A stretch of 64,000 nucleotides of DNA from Thiodiazotropha sp050305975 (GTDB taxonomy: Bacteria; Pseudomonadota; Gammaproteobacteria; Chromatiales; Chromatiaceae). How positions within the stretch are numbered: the first letter of the stretch is position 1; every line of letters starts with the position of its first letter. The stretch spans positions 1 to 64,000 of the forward strand of contig JBNLGI010000231.1 in NCBI GenBank assembly GCA_050305975.1, given 5' to 3'. A model generated the notes under the pieces. The model worked only from the letters and a program-made list of their open reading frames with translations. It was not told the DNA's origin and searched no databases. The translations under genes were made by a program, and so were the position numbers. Positions 12,050-22,208 of the stretch are shown one piece after another.

Positions 12050-14863
12050 ATGGATAGTCGCCCGCACGATGAGATCTCCCCCCCCAACGGGGTGTCGGCC
12101 GACGCCCTTTTGAATGTGATCGAGGGATTGATCCGGGAGACGCCCGCCGCGGAACACCGCACGGGTGCTCTGAATCTCGATAGCCGTCTGGAGCTCGATC
12201 TGGGATTGGACAGCCTGGCGCGCACTGAACTGCTGTCCCGCATCAACGAAACATTCGGCATCGTCATGCCGGACGCGGCACTGCTCGCGGAAACCCCCCG
12301 CGAACTGCTGACTCAACTGGCGCAGGCAAGCGGGTTGCCGACACCGGAGAGATTCAAAGCGATACGGGAATCGCCGGGACGCGCAGCGGCGCTGCCGGAC
12401 GCCGCCTCGACCCTGATCGAGGTATTGGACTGGCACCTGGAGCAGCAGTCGGAGCGGCTGCATATTCTGCTCTACGATCGTGACGATGAACCCGAAGCGC
12501 TGAGCTATGGGGAACTGGGGGAGGGCGCCGCACGAGTCGCCAGCGGACTCTGGGAGCATGCGGTACGGCCGGGCGACCGGGTGGCACTGATGCTGCCCAC
12601 CGGCAGGAGCTACTTCTTCAGTTTCTACGGTATCCTGCTGGCCGGTGCCGTGCCGGTACCCATCTATCCGCCCACCCGCCTCTCGCAGCTGGAGGAGCAT
12701 CTGCGCCGGCATGGCCAGATCCTGCAAAACGCGGGCGTACGTCTGCTGATCACCGTTCCCGAAGCGGGCCGGGTGGCCCAGCTGCTCAAGTCCCTGGTGC
12801 CATCCTTGCGTCATGTGGTCGACTGGTCCGTACTCGACAGCGCCAGTGGCGGTCCCCGAAGGGTCTCCCGCAACGCTAGCGATATCGCCTTTCTGCAGTA
12901 CACCTCGGGCAGCACCGGCGATCCCAAGGGGGTGGTGCTGAGCCATGCCGACCTGCTGTCCAACATACGCGCCATGGGACAGGCGGTGGAGGTCACGCCC
13001 GACGATGTCTTCGTCAGCTGGTTGCCGCTCTACCACGATATGGGTCTGATCGGCGCCTGGCTCGGCAGTCTCTATTTCGGTCTACCGCTGGTGGTAATGT
13101 CGCCGCTGCGCTTCCTGGCGCGTCCCTCGCGCTGGCTGTGGGCGATCCACCATCATCGCGGGACCCTCTCGGCCTCACCCAATTTCGGCTACGAACTCTG
13201 TTTGAGCAAGGTGCCCGATGCCGAGTTGGCGGGACTCGATCTGGGCTCCTGGCGCTATGCCTTCAACGGCGCCGAGCCGGTCAGCGCGACCACCTTGCGC
13301 GGCTTCGCCAAGCGCTTCGCTCCATTCGGCTTCGACCCGCGCGCGCTGGCTCCGGTCTACGGTCTGGCGGAGGCGGCGGTGGGCCTGGCCTTTCCCCCGC
13401 CCCAACGCGGAGCCCTGGTCGACCGCATCAACAGAGATCGTTTCATGCTGAATGGCGAAGCGGTCCCGGCGCAGCAGGGCGAAGCCGAGCCCCTGGCCAT
13501 CGTCGCCTGCGGCAGGCCCTTGCCCGGCTACCGGTTACAGGTCGTCGACAGTGCCGGGCGAGCGCTGCCGGAACGCAAAGAGGGAAGACTGGAGTTTCAG
13601 GGGCCGTCCGCTACCCGCGGCTATTTCGAAAATCCCGAGGCGACTGCGCGTCTGTTCCGGAACGGCTGGCTCGATACCGGCGACCGGGCCTATCTGGCGG
13701 ACGGAGAGCTCTATATAACCGGGCGTATCAAGGAGATGATCATCCGCGGCGGACGCAATATCTATCCCTATGAGCTGGAACAGCTGGTGGGCGAGCTTCC
13801 AGGCATCCGCAAGGGGTGTGTCGCGGTCTTCCCCAGCGACGATCCCGACACCGGCACTGAGCGTCTGGTGGTGGTGGCTGAGAGCCGGGAGCGCGATCCC
13901 GAACGACAGCAGGCGCTGCGCCGGGCCATCCGCGAACGGACCAGCGATCTGCTCGGGATGCCGCCCGATGATGTGGTGGTGGCGCCACCGCACACGGTGT
14001 TGAAGACCTCCAGCGGGAAACTGCGACGGGGCACGCTGCGGCGCCTCTATGAGCAGGGAGCGTTGATGCAGGGCCGGCGCCCGCTGCTGCTGCAGGTAGT
14101 CCGGCTGCTCCTGAGCGGAATGGCGCAGCAACTGAACCGCATCCGCCTGAATGCCACACGCTACCTGTTTGCCATCTACGCCTGGATCCTGTTCAGCCTG
14201 CTGGTGCCGCCGGTATGGGTATCGGTGGTGACGCTGCCGCGCCTGAAGTGGCGTTGGCGAGCGATCCGTCTTGCGATCCGGGTACTGCGCCGCTTGACCG
14301 GCACAGCGTTGCGGGTGGAGGGGCTGCAGCATCTGCCCGCTTCCGATCAAAGGCTGATTCTGGTCGCCAACCATGCCAGTTATCTCGATACCCTGGCCCT
14401 GATCGATGCCATACCCCGGGATTTCGTCTACGTTGCCAAAGCCGAGCTGAAACAGAAGTTCTACTCCCGGATCTTTCTGCAGCGCCTCGACACCCTGTTC
14501 GTGGAGCGATTCGATAGTCTGCGCAGTGCCGGTATCGCCAGGGAGTTCGTCGCTTGGCTGGCGGAGGGCCGTTCGCTGGCTTTCTATCCGGAAGCGACCT
14601 TCAGGGCCGAGCCGGGCCTATTGCCGTTTCACATGGGGGCCTTCGTGGCGGCGACAGAGAGCGGCGTGCCGATCATTCCGGTCGCCATTCGCGGCACACG
14701 CGCCATCTTGTGCGCCGACTCCAACTTTCCGCACCACGGCGCCGTGCAGGTAATCATCGAGCGTTCATTGACGCCAGGGGGGAGCGACTGGGCCGAGGCC
14801 GTACGTCTACGCAACGGGGCGAGGGATTTGATTGCGCGCCACTGTGAAGAGAGGAGTCTGTAG
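12050..14863 (+). CDS. Fusion: acyl carrier protein, fatty acyl-AMP ligase, PlsC-type acyltransferase
   Basis: A 937-residue protein with three parts. Residues 15-95 form an acyl carrier domain with the phosphopantetheine Ser in LDLGLDSLART. Residues about 115-690 form a fatty acyl-AMP ligase: IAFLQYTSGSTGDPKGVVLS, WLPLYHDMGLIG, LAPVYGLAEAAVGLAFP and GWLDTGDRAYL. Residues 700-937 carry two hydrophobic stretches and a lysophospholipid-type acyltransferase with NHASYLD (HX4D) and FYPEATF. In the last motif, Glu and Ala-Thr replace the usual EGT. The architecture suggests activation of a fatty acid, loading onto the attached carrier and transfer to a lipid or glycan without CoA. It abuts the CapA-like gene. 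The acceptor is unknown. Confidence 0.88.
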   Translation: MDSRPHDEISPPNGVSADALLNVIEGLIRETPAAEHRTGALNLDSRLELDLGLDSLARTELLSRINETFGIVMPDAALLAETPRELLTQLAQASGLPTPERFKAIRESPGRAAALPDAASTLIEVLDWHLEQQSERLHILLYDRDDEPEALSYGELGEGAARVASGLWEHAVRPGDRVALMLPTGRSYFFSFYGILLAGAVPVPIYPPTRLSQLEEHLRRHGQILQNAGVRLLITVPEAGRVAQLLKSLVPSLRHVVDWSVLDSASGGPRRVSRNASDIAFLQYTSGSTGDPKGVVLSHADLLSNIRAMGQAVEVTPDDVFVSWLPLYHDMGLIGAWLGSLYFGLPLVVMSPLRFLARPSRWLWAIHHHRGTLSASPNFGYELCLSKVPDAELAGLDLGSWRYAFNGAEPVSATTLRGFAKRFAPFGFDPRALAPVYGLAEAAVGLAFPPPQRGALVDRINRDRFMLNGEAVPAQQGEAEPLAIVACGRPLPGYRLQVVDSAGRALPERKEGRLEFQGPSATRGYFENPEATARLFRNGWLDTGDRAYLADGELYITGRIKEMIIRGGRNIYPYELEQLVGELPGIRKGCVAVFPSDDPDTGTERLVVVAESRERDPERQQALRRAIRERTSDLLGMPPDDVVVAPPHTVLKTSSGKLRRGTLRRLYEQGALMQGRRPLLLQVVRLLLSGMAQQLNRIRLNATRYLFAIYAWILFSLLVPPVWVSVVTLPRLKWRWRAIRLAIRVLRRLTGTALRVEGLQHLPASDQRLILVANHASYLDTLALIDAIPRDFVYVAKAELKQKFYSRIFLQRLDTLFVERFDSLRSAGIAREFVAWLAEGRSLAFYPEATFRAEPGLLPFHMGAFVAATESGVPIIPVAIRGTRAILCADSNFPHHGAVQVIIERSLTPGGSDWAEAVRLRNGARDLIARHCEERSL

Positions 14864-16003
14864 ATGGTCGATACTGGCGTGAAAACGCGCGGTGATGCGA
14901 ACAGTCTGACCCTGTTTCTCAGCGGTGATGTGATGTTGGGACGGGGCATCGACCAGATATTGCCGCATCCCTCCGAACCGCGTCTTTTCGAATCCTATGT
15001 CAAGCATGCCGGAGACTATGTGGCTCTGGCCGAAGCGCGCAACGGGCCGCTGCCGCGAGCGGCCGACTACGACTATATCTGGGGGGATGCCCTGGCCATC
15101 CTGGCGGACCTGGCGCCGCAGCTGCGCATCATCAATCTGGAGACGGCGATCACTACCAGCGACGCCTACTGGAGAGGCAAGGGGATCAACTACAGGATGC
15201 ATCCGTTGAACACGCCCTGTCTGTCGGCCGCCGGAATCGACTGCTGTGTGCTGGCCAACAACCATGTGCTGGATTGGGGTTATGCGGGTCTGGATGAGAC
15301 TCTGGACAGCCTTCATGCAGCGGGAATCAGGACCGCCGGCGCCGGCCGCAGCATCGAGCAGGCGTTGCAGCCGGCGCTATTCGAGCTGGCTGGAGGGGGA
15401 CGGGTGTTGGTGTTCTCCTTTGGCCATCGCAGCAGCGGCATTCCATGGGATTGGAAAGCCGGGAGCGGACGGGCCGGGATAGCGCTGTTGGAAAACCTGT
15501 CAGACAGGGCCGTGGCCGAGATCGCCAAACAGGTTCAGGCATACAGGCGCCCGGGTGACATCACTGTCGCCTCCATACACTGGGGCGGCAACTGGGGCTA
15601 TGCGATAGCCGAGGAGCAGCGGCGCTTCGCCCATCGCCTGATCGCCGAGGCCTCGGTCGACATCGTCCATGGTCACTCCTCACACCACCCCAAAGGTATC
15701 GAGGTCTATCGGGAGAGACCGATCATCTACGGCTGTGGTGATCTGCTCAACGACTATGAAGGGATTCGGGGCTATGAAGCGTTTCGCAGCGAACTCGCCA
15801 TCATGTACTTTCCGACCATGGAGATCGCCACTGGGCGGTTGCTGAGATTCGAACTGGCGCCGATCCTGATCCGCAACTTCAGGCTCAACCGCCCCGTTGA
15901 GGCAGAGATCCAGTGGATGGCCGAAAGCATGGACCGGGAGGGAAGGAGGCTTGGCAGCCGGATAGAATTCACCGATGGGGACAATCTGGTGCTTTTCTGG
16001 TGA
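14864..16003 (+). CDS. CapA-like metallophosphatase-fold protein
   Basis: A 379-residue protein of the CapA/PgsA family. LTLFLSGDVMLGRGID at the N-terminus, IINLETAIT, VLANNHVLDWGYAGL, ASIHWGGNW and VHGHSSHHPKGIEVY are the metal-site motifs of its calcineurin-like fold. Relatives take part in poly-gamma-glutamate capsule synthesis, but many act outside such loci. There is no signal peptide. The ATG follows the stop of the acyl-AMP ligase gene without a gap, so the two are probably translated together and may act on one envelope lipid or polymer. Confidence 0.87.
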   Translation: MVDTGVKTRGDANSLTLFLSGDVMLGRGIDQILPHPSEPRLFESYVKHAGDYVALAEARNGPLPRAADYDYIWGDALAILADLAPQLRIINLETAITTSDAYWRGKGINYRMHPLNTPCLSAAGIDCCVLANNHVLDWGYAGLDETLDSLHAAGIRTAGAGRSIEQALQPALFELAGGGRVLVFSFGHRSSGIPWDWKAGSGRAGIALLENLSDRAVAEIAKQVQAYRRPGDITVASIHWGGNWGYAIAEEQRRFAHRLIAEASVDIVHGHSSHHPKGIEVYRERPIIYGCGDLLNDYEGIRGYEAFRSELAIMYFPTMEIATGRLLRFELAPILIRNFRLNRPVEAEIQWMAESMDREGRRLGSRIEFTDGDNLVLFW

Positions 16004-16137
16004 GGGGCCGCTCCGGCGTGGAATCCGGCTGGCGCTTTTTTTCCCTCGTCGTGGAGCCCGGGTGGATCGATCGGGACGCAGGAGAGGAGAGCAAAGCGTA
16101 TGCTGGCGGGAACAACTTCAAACAGGCGAGGTGATTG

Positions 16138-17247
16138 GTGGCCGTGCTGCGGATCGACGGGGATATGGGGGAGGGCGGTGGTCAGATTCTGCGCAGTGCG
16201 CTGAGTCTCTCGCTCTGCCTTCAGCGCCCCTTTCGCATCATCAATATCAGACAGCGGCGGCGCAAGCCGGGATTACAGCCGCAACATCTGGCCGCTGTAA
16301 TGGCGGCGGCTGAGATAGGATGCGCCGAGGTGGAGGGAGCGGAACTCCACTCCGGCGAACTCCTGTTTACCCCACGCAAGGTCGTTGGGGGGGATTACCG
16401 CTTCGATATCGGCACAGCAGGCAGTACCACCTTGGTGCTTCAAACCGTCATCTTGCCGCTGCTGATGGCCGGCACGCCATCGCAGCTGACGCTGATCGGA
16501 GGCACCCACAACCCGCTGGCCCCCAGCTTTGAATTCATACGGCAGGCATTCCTGCCCCTGCTGGCGCGCATGGGTGCGAAAGTTGAGTTCGATCTACTGC
16601 GTCCCGGATACTATCCGGTCGGAGCGGGTGAGGTGCGGGCACGCGTCCTTCCCTGCGCCCGCCTGGTTCCACTATTCCTCGAAAAGCGCGGGGGGATCCT
16701 GAAGATCAGGGCGCTGGCGACCTTGTCACGCCTACCTGACCATATCGCCCGACGTGAATTGCGTGTAGTAGCCGAAGGACTGGGACTGGAAGACAGTGCT
16801 TTGTGTTTCGAGCGGGAGCAGCGGGCCAGATGCGCCGGCAATACCTTGCAGGTCACTGTGGAGAGCGAACACGTGACTGAGCTGTTCACAGCTATCGGCA
16901 AGCGCGGTCTGCCTGCCGAGTCGGTAGCCGGACAGGTGGTGGATCAGGTCAAAAGATATCTCGCCGCCGATGTCCCCGTAGGGCCCTATCTGGCGGATCA
17001 GCTGCTGCTGCCGATGGCCCTGGCCGGTGGTGGAGCGTTCGTCACGCTGGCGCCCGATCGACACGCCGCTACCAATATCGACGTGATACGTCGCTTCCTG
17101 CCCCTCGTGATTGCAAGCAGAACACTGGGCGCCGAGCGTTGGCGTATTGAGATTGCGGGCACAACGGGAAAAGGGTGCGACAATTCGGCAATAAACGGGA
17201 GACGGGCAAAGCACATGGTCGAAGCACCACGCATCGGTTCCCAGTGA
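16138..17247 (+). CDS. rtcA: RNA 3'-terminal phosphate cyclase
   Basis: A protein of about 369 residues that converts RNA 3'-phosphate to a 2',3'-cyclic phosphate using ATP. Motifs: GEGGGQILRSALSLS at the start, KPGLQPQHLAAV, FDIGTAGSTTLVLQ, GGTHNPLAPSFEF, RPGYYPVGAGEV and YLADQLLLPMALAGG. The His in RHAATNIDVIRRFLP corresponds to the adenylylated His309 of E. coli RtcA. Start codon is uncertain: TTG at 16135 or GTG at 16138, after AGGCGAGG. It is longer than E. coli RtcA (338), with an unaligned tail. No rtcB or rtcR is next to it. Confidence 0.92.
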   Translation: MAVLRIDGDMGEGGGQILRSALSLSLCLQRPFRIINIRQRRRKPGLQPQHLAAVMAAAEIGCAEVEGAELHSGELLFTPRKVVGGDYRFDIGTAGSTTLVLQTVILPLLMAGTPSQLTLIGGTHNPLAPSFEFIRQAFLPLLARMGAKVEFDLLRPGYYPVGAGEVRARVLPCARLVPLFLEKRGGILKIRALATLSRLPDHIARRELRVVAEGLGLEDSALCFEREQRARCAGNTLQVTVESEHVTELFTAIGKRGLPAESVAGQVVDQVKRYLAADVPVGPYLADQLLLPMALAGGGAFVTLAPDRHAATNIDVIRRFLPLVIASRTLGAERWRIEIAGTTGKGCDNSAINGRRAKHMVEAPRIGSQ

Positions 17248-17872
17248 CGGCCCCATGTACGAGCGCGCCTATTTCCTGCCGATTAATACCGAGTCAGCCA
17301 AATCAAGCCGGGTCCGAACGCGTGAGGTGGATGCCTGCGCTGAACGGGTAGTGATGACTCAGCCAAGGAGTGATCGATACCCATCAATACCACAAAAGCG
17401 ACGCAATCCCTTCACTGTGCTCTACACTTTCATTCAGAAGCTGACACCACCTTTGTCCCCGCTGGAGATCTACCGGCAGTGTCAATAGTGATGATGATTC
17501 GGGCATTACGTAATCACTTGAATACTGTATGAAAATACACAATGCATCCTGCTCGGTCGCGCAGAATCAGGGTGTGGGGGTGACTTCATGACTGCTGGCT
17601 TAGCGCGTCACAATGCATCCAATGGGCGCTTTGGCTTTGCCCAAGTCGAGGATGCGGGACGAATTGGCTGCTATTGACGAAAAATGTCGAAAACGAAAAT
17701 TGGGTGAAACCATCGGGAGCAGAGCCGACTCTTTGGCAACTAACAACAAAAACTTCATACCAACAACATCGCCACACCAACAACAATGTGTCTTGACCTT
17801 CCAACATGAGGCGCTTCACCTACAGACAAAAGTGCAGGATGTGTCTTCCAGATGTCGATTGGAGACTTGCTG
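17248..17872. other. Intergenic region after rtcA
   Basis: About 625 bp with several short ORFs that lack ribosome sites and family resemblance. I see no RNA gene, terminator or repeat here. It probably holds the promoter of the signalling cluster that follows. Confidence 0.4.
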
Positions 17873-18241
17873 ATGGGTAGGTCGATAGTCTCGGACTTCA
17901 GGCTGCACACGGTAGGGATGATCGCCTTGCTTTCTGGATTCCTGCCGCGAACAGTTGCATATGAATCCGACTCTGTTGATCCAAATCATATGCTCATCCA
18001 GGCGCCGGAGGACTTTATCCGCGATCCCGACCGCAAATACCGGCTGCGGGGCAACGGGAAGGTGATGAACAATCTCATGTTCGTTGCTGCCGAAAGCCAG
18101 CGTGATCTGCTCGATTCCCACAAGAGCCCGGGTCGGTGCGACGATAGGCTAAAATGGCGTATCCACTATTTCCGCGGGTCATACTATTCAATTGAGACGG
18201 CTTTAGTAGCCCTGTCAGCAAGAATCGAAATTAGGTCATGA
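17873..18241 (+). CDS. Hypothetical small protein coupled to the YfiR-like gene
   Basis: A 122-residue ORF starting at ATG 17873, with GGAG seven bases upstream. Residues 10-30 are hydrophobic (TVGMIALLSGFLP) and could be a signal peptide, followed by a charged region with IRDPDRKYRLRGNGKV. Its stop overlaps the next start (ATGA), which argues that it is translated. I do not recognise a family. Many YfiR-kinase clusters start with a TonB-type receptor, and this could be a remnant or replacement of one, but I cannot show it. Confidence 0.45.
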   Translation: MGRSIVSDFRLHTVGMIALLSGFLPRTVAYESDSVDPNHMLIQAPEDFIRDPDRKYRLRGNGKVMNNLMFVAAESQRDLLDSHKSPGRCDDRLKWRIHYFRGSYYSIETALVALSARIEIRS

Positions 18242-18864
18242 ACGGATTCAATAAAAAAGTTGATAACTTCTACACGAGGCAAGGCGTAATGCCGATGTGG
18301 GCAGGTAGAAGGTGCCTATCTGTCGCGCTGCTTTTCATGCTGTTGATGCCGCACCATGTGACAAGCCAAGCTTTGTCTACGCAGAATCCCTATAAAATCG
18401 AAGCTGCATTCCTGAGAAATTTTGCCCGCTATGTTGTGTGGCCGGAAAATGCTTTCCCTAGCAGTACCGCGCCATGGCAAATCGTTGTCCTGGGGCCGGA
18501 TCCGTTTGGCGAGGTATTGGAAAAGACTCTGCAGAACCATACAGAGCAGGGGCGAGCTTTCCGTGTACTTCGTACTGACAATTACGAGAACCTGCCACCC
18601 TGTCAGATTATCTATATTGCCTATAGGGATTCAGTGCAGCGCAGAACCGCACTCAGTCTGTTAAGAGGTAAACCGGTCCTTACGGTCAGTGATGCACCGA
18701 ACTTCATGGCCGATGGAGGAATCATTCAGTTGACGGTAGAGGACAGGGTACGTATGGGTATCAACCTAGACCAGGCTCGAGCAGCGCTACTCACGATTAA
18801 GGCAAAAATGCTGGAAGTCTCAAGCGAGGTGTTGGATCAAGGCATGATCCGTGAGATGAGATAA
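18238..18864 (+). CDS. YfiR-family (DUF4154) periplasmic protein
   Basis: A 208-residue protein with an N-terminal signal segment (SVALLFMLLMPHHVTSQA), so periplasmic. YKIEAAFLRNFARYVVWPE is the YfiR/DUF4154 signature, with ADGGIIQLTVEDRVRMGIN in the second half. In Pseudomonas, YfiR represses the diguanylate cyclase YfiN from the periplasm. Here the partner is probably the membrane kinase encoded three bases downstream. Confidence 0.88.
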   Translation: MNGFNKKVDNFYTRQGVMPMWAGRRCLSVALLFMLLMPHHVTSQALSTQNPYKIEAAFLRNFARYVVWPENAFPSSTAPWQIVVLGPDPFGEVLEKTLQNHTEQGRAFRVLRTDNYENLPPCQIIYIAYRDSVQRRTALSLLRGKPVLTVSDAPNFMADGGIIQLTVEDRVRMGINLDQARAALLTIKAKMLEVSSEVLDQGMIREMR

Positions 18865-18867
18865 ACG

Positions 18868-21800
18868 ATGTCTATCCAACTGAATATCCACAACAGACTT
18901 GCACTCGTGCTATGGGGCACGGCTTTGACGGCGTTTGTCATAGCGGGTGCGGGACTGGCGCTCTTTCAGAGCCTGACCCTGGAGCAGCGTGCCAAACAGA
19001 TCATGGAACCCTATGCGCACATGGTGGCTGTGGGTACGGATGCTGCTGTCGCTTTCGAAGACTCTCTGAGGGCGCAGGAAATACTTGATACGTTGCGCGG
19101 AAATCCACAGATTCAGGAGGCCGACATCCATCTGCAGAATGGAGAGAATTTGGCCAGTTTCAGCCGTTTACCCAACGCCCAACCCCGCTCGATGGCAGCT
19201 AGACCGGATGGTATCTACCTCACACAAAAATCTGTGGAGCTCCTGCAGCAGTTGCCAAGAGGAGCGCATCTTCGCATCAGCATGGGGCGGGAACAACTGG
19301 GAGAGCAAACAAGGCAAGCCATATGGATCTTCGGTCTCGGCGTTATCATTCTGTTGGCGGTTACATTGGCGCAATTGGCTGTTTTGAGACACACGATCGT
19401 GCGTCCGATTGCAGCGCTGACAGAAGCTACCGAAGCCGTCCAGGCGAGGGGTGACTATCGATACCGCGTGCCGGCTTCCGGCAATGATGAAGTGGCTCGT
19501 CTGGGACGGAGCTTCAACGCCATGATGGAAACAGTTCAAGCGCGGGAAAACGATTTACGTAGACTTACCCTGTTTCAACGCACGATTCTTGACAATGTAG
19601 CCTACGGCATCATATCGGCGAATCCGGATGGAGTCATCACCAGCTTTAACCCAGCCGCAGAGAGACTCTTCGGCTACAAGGCGGATGAGGTGATCGGCAA
19701 GATGACACCTGAAATCTGGCACGAAGGCGAGGAGATAAAACGTCACGCCATACAGTTGAGCAAAGAGCTGGGGGAGACTATTGCTCCGGGTTTTGGTGTT
19801 TTCACAGCGCGCCCAAGTAGAGACTTGCCTGAAGAAGGTGAATGGACTTTCATCCACAAGGATGGCGGCCGTTTTCCGGGATACCTGACCGTAACCGCAC
19901 TGCGTGATGAAAGCGGGCATCTAACGGGCTATGTTGGCCTGACATACGATCTTACCGAACGCAAGCAATCAGAACAGCAGCTTGCCCTGTTGAGTTTTGC
20001 GCTGAATCAAGTGCACGAGATTGTGAATCTCGTGGATGAAAATGCACATTACGACTATGTAAATGAAGAATCGAGCCGGGTCCTGGGTTACAGCGTACAG
20101 GAACAGCTGGCCATGACCCCACTCGATTTCATCCCAAACTGGACAGTAGAGAGATGGAAGAGGCACTGGAAGGAAATCCAGGAGAGTGGGCGTGTTACTC
20201 TCGAAGAGAGTCTGCTTCGGAAAGATGGCAGCCTGCTTCCGGTTGAGCTCAGCGCAAACTATTTCGAGTATGACGGCAAGGGCTATAACCTCACACTGGC
20301 ACGTGACATTACCGAACGCAAACAGGCGGAGCAGGAACGTCTGATCAATCTCAAGTTTTTTGAAAGTATTGACCGTGTCAACAAGGCGATGCTCAAGGCT
20401 GACGATCTAGAACAATTGATGGGCAATGTGCTCGATGTCGTTCTGCATAGCCTGGATTGTGATCGGGCTTTTCTTGCATATCCCTGCGATCCAAAGGCAG
20501 ACTCCTGGAGTGTGCCGATGGAGCGAAGCAAGCCCGAATATCGTATCAATAATGGCGAGCTGATCGAAATGCCAATGAATGCCGAGCTCGCGAGAACAAT
20601 GAATAAATTGCTATCCTCCAGTGAGCCGGTCAAGTTCGGTTCTGAAACAGATGATCCGCTGCCTGATGATTTGGCATTGCAATATGTCTTAAAGTCATCG
20701 ATGTCGACCGCAATTTATCCCAAGGTCGATAAGCCCTGGCAATTCGGAGTCTGTCAATGCGCCTATAAGCGGGAATGGACGGCAGACGAAGAAATGCTTC
20801 TAAAAGAGGTTGGCAGGCGACTGGCCGATGGTATGACCAATCTGATTACGCTTAAATATCTAAAGGACAGTGAGTCCAAGTACCGGCGCATTGTTGACAC
20901 GGCGATCGAGGGTATCTGGGTACTGGGTGCCGATACAGCAACAACTTTCGTAAACGCCCGACTAGCTCAAATGCTCGGATATACCTGGGAAGAAATGATT
21001 GGCCGACAGATGACAGATTTTATGTTTGACGAAGATACCGAGGATCATCTGCAAAGAATGGAGAACCGCCGAAAGGGGCAATCTGAAATCTACGAACGCC
21101 GTTTCTGTCGAAACGATGGTCAGACGGTGTGGGCACTGGTGTCGGCAACTCCTGTTCTCGATGAACAGCAAAAGTACAACGGTTCATTTGCCATGGTTAC
21201 CGACATTACTGAACGTAAGCTGGCTGAAAGAGAGATACGTCTGCTCAATCAACAACTCGAGCAGCGAGTGACAGAGCGCACCGCACAATTGGAAGCCGCA
21301 AACCAGGAGCTGGAAGCCTTCTCGTATTCTGTCTCGCATGATCTCCGCACGCCTTTACGTGCCATCGACGGCTTCTCTCATATCTTGTTCGACGAGCACG
21401 CTGACAAGCTGGACGAGGAAGGGCTAAGGCTGATTACGATAGTGCGGGATAATACCAAGCGCATGGGCCAACTGATAGACGACATGCTGCAGTTTTCCAG
21501 AACCGGCAGGCTTGAAATCAGATTTACGGATATCGATATGTCGGAAATGGCGCATGAGGTCGTCGGTGAGCTCAGTTCTGCCGTCGGGGAAAATATTCAG
21601 CAACAAATACATATTGACCCGATTCCGCCTGCCAGAGGTGATCGAAATATGATGCATCAGGTGTTTATGAATCTACTTTCCAATGCGGTCAAGTTCAGCC
21701 GAAACCGTGAAAACGCATGCATAAGAGTGGGTGCCAATGTCGAATCTGGTGAGTCTGTCTACTTTGTCAGCGATAATGGCGTCGGGTTCGATATGAAGTA

Positions 21801-21990
21801 TGTTGATAAACTTTTTGGCGTTTTTCAACGCTTACACAGTGTAGGTGATTTTGAAGGGACTGGCATAGGTCTTGCCATCGTAAAGCGCATCATCACCCGA
21901 CATGGAGGGCGTGTTTGGGCGGAAGGTGTGGTCGATGAGGGCGCAACCTTCTATTTTACCCTTCCGGACGGAGGTGAAATTCATGACTGA
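18868..21990 (+). CDS. Membrane sensor histidine kinase (HAMP-PAS-GAF-PAS)
   Basis: A 1040-residue protein. Two membrane helices (about 12-34 and 150-175) flank a CHASE8-like periplasmic domain, then HAMP (175-230), two PAS domains with PAC ends at TYDLTERKQ and ARDITERKQ (240-490), a GAF-like domain (500-650), a PAS domain (670-790), a coiled coil, and HisKA with phospho-acceptor His824 in SVSHDLRTPLRAI. HATPase_c follows (NLLSNAVKFSR, GTGIGLAIVKRII). The N-terminal sensor probably reads the YfiR-like protein. It has no receiver of its own; two receiver proteins follow. It lies three bases after the YfiR stop. Confidence 0.92.
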   Translation: MSIQLNIHNRLALVLWGTALTAFVIAGAGLALFQSLTLEQRAKQIMEPYAHMVAVGTDAAVAFEDSLRAQEILDTLRGNPQIQEADIHLQNGENLASFSRLPNAQPRSMAARPDGIYLTQKSVELLQQLPRGAHLRISMGREQLGEQTRQAIWIFGLGVIILLAVTLAQLAVLRHTIVRPIAALTEATEAVQARGDYRYRVPASGNDEVARLGRSFNAMMETVQARENDLRRLTLFQRTILDNVAYGIISANPDGVITSFNPAAERLFGYKADEVIGKMTPEIWHEGEEIKRHAIQLSKELGETIAPGFGVFTARPSRDLPEEGEWTFIHKDGGRFPGYLTVTALRDESGHLTGYVGLTYDLTERKQSEQQLALLSFALNQVHEIVNLVDENAHYDYVNEESSRVLGYSVQEQLAMTPLDFIPNWTVERWKRHWKEIQESGRVTLEESLLRKDGSLLPVELSANYFEYDGKGYNLTLARDITERKQAEQERLINLKFFESIDRVNKAMLKADDLEQLMGNVLDVVLHSLDCDRAFLAYPCDPKADSWSVPMERSKPEYRINNGELIEMPMNAELARTMNKLLSSSEPVKFGSETDDPLPDDLALQYVLKSSMSTAIYPKVDKPWQFGVCQCAYKREWTADEEMLLKEVGRRLADGMTNLITLKYLKDSESKYRRIVDTAIEGIWVLGADTATTFVNARLAQMLGYTWEEMIGRQMTDFMFDEDTEDHLQRMENRRKGQSEIYERRFCRNDGQTVWALVSATPVLDEQQKYNGSFAMVTDITERKLAEREIRLLNQQLEQRVTERTAQLEAANQELEAFSYSVSHDLRTPLRAIDGFSHILFDEHADKLDEEGLRLITIVRDNTKRMGQLIDDMLQFSRTGRLEIRFTDIDMSEMAHEVVGELSSAVGENIQQQIHIDPIPPARGDRNMMHQVFMNLLSNAVKFSRNRENACIRVGANVESGESVYFVSDNGVGFDMKYVDKLFGVFQRLHSVGDFEGTGIGLAIVKRIITRHGGRVWAEGVVDEGATFYFTLPDGGEIHD

Positions 21991-22208
21991 AACTATGGAT
22001 GTGGCGCAGGAGTCTATGCTAAAGAAGCCATAGATAAAATACACATATTCCCATAGCGATAGGTAAATGAGTGGCTTTATCTGATCTTGATGTCGACTGG
22101 CTACAATGGGTGAACACCTGATTGACCGTTCCGGAATTCTGTAAAGCAGTGGGTCGCTAAAACAGGTCGTGTTGTCCGTACTATTTTCAGCATGTTGGGA
22201 GAATGGGC

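Noticed and set aside
11693..13036. Minus-strand frame of 447 codons opposite the DUF72 and acyl-AMP ligase genes
   Set aside because: Both plus-strand genes have clear domains; the reverse frame has none.
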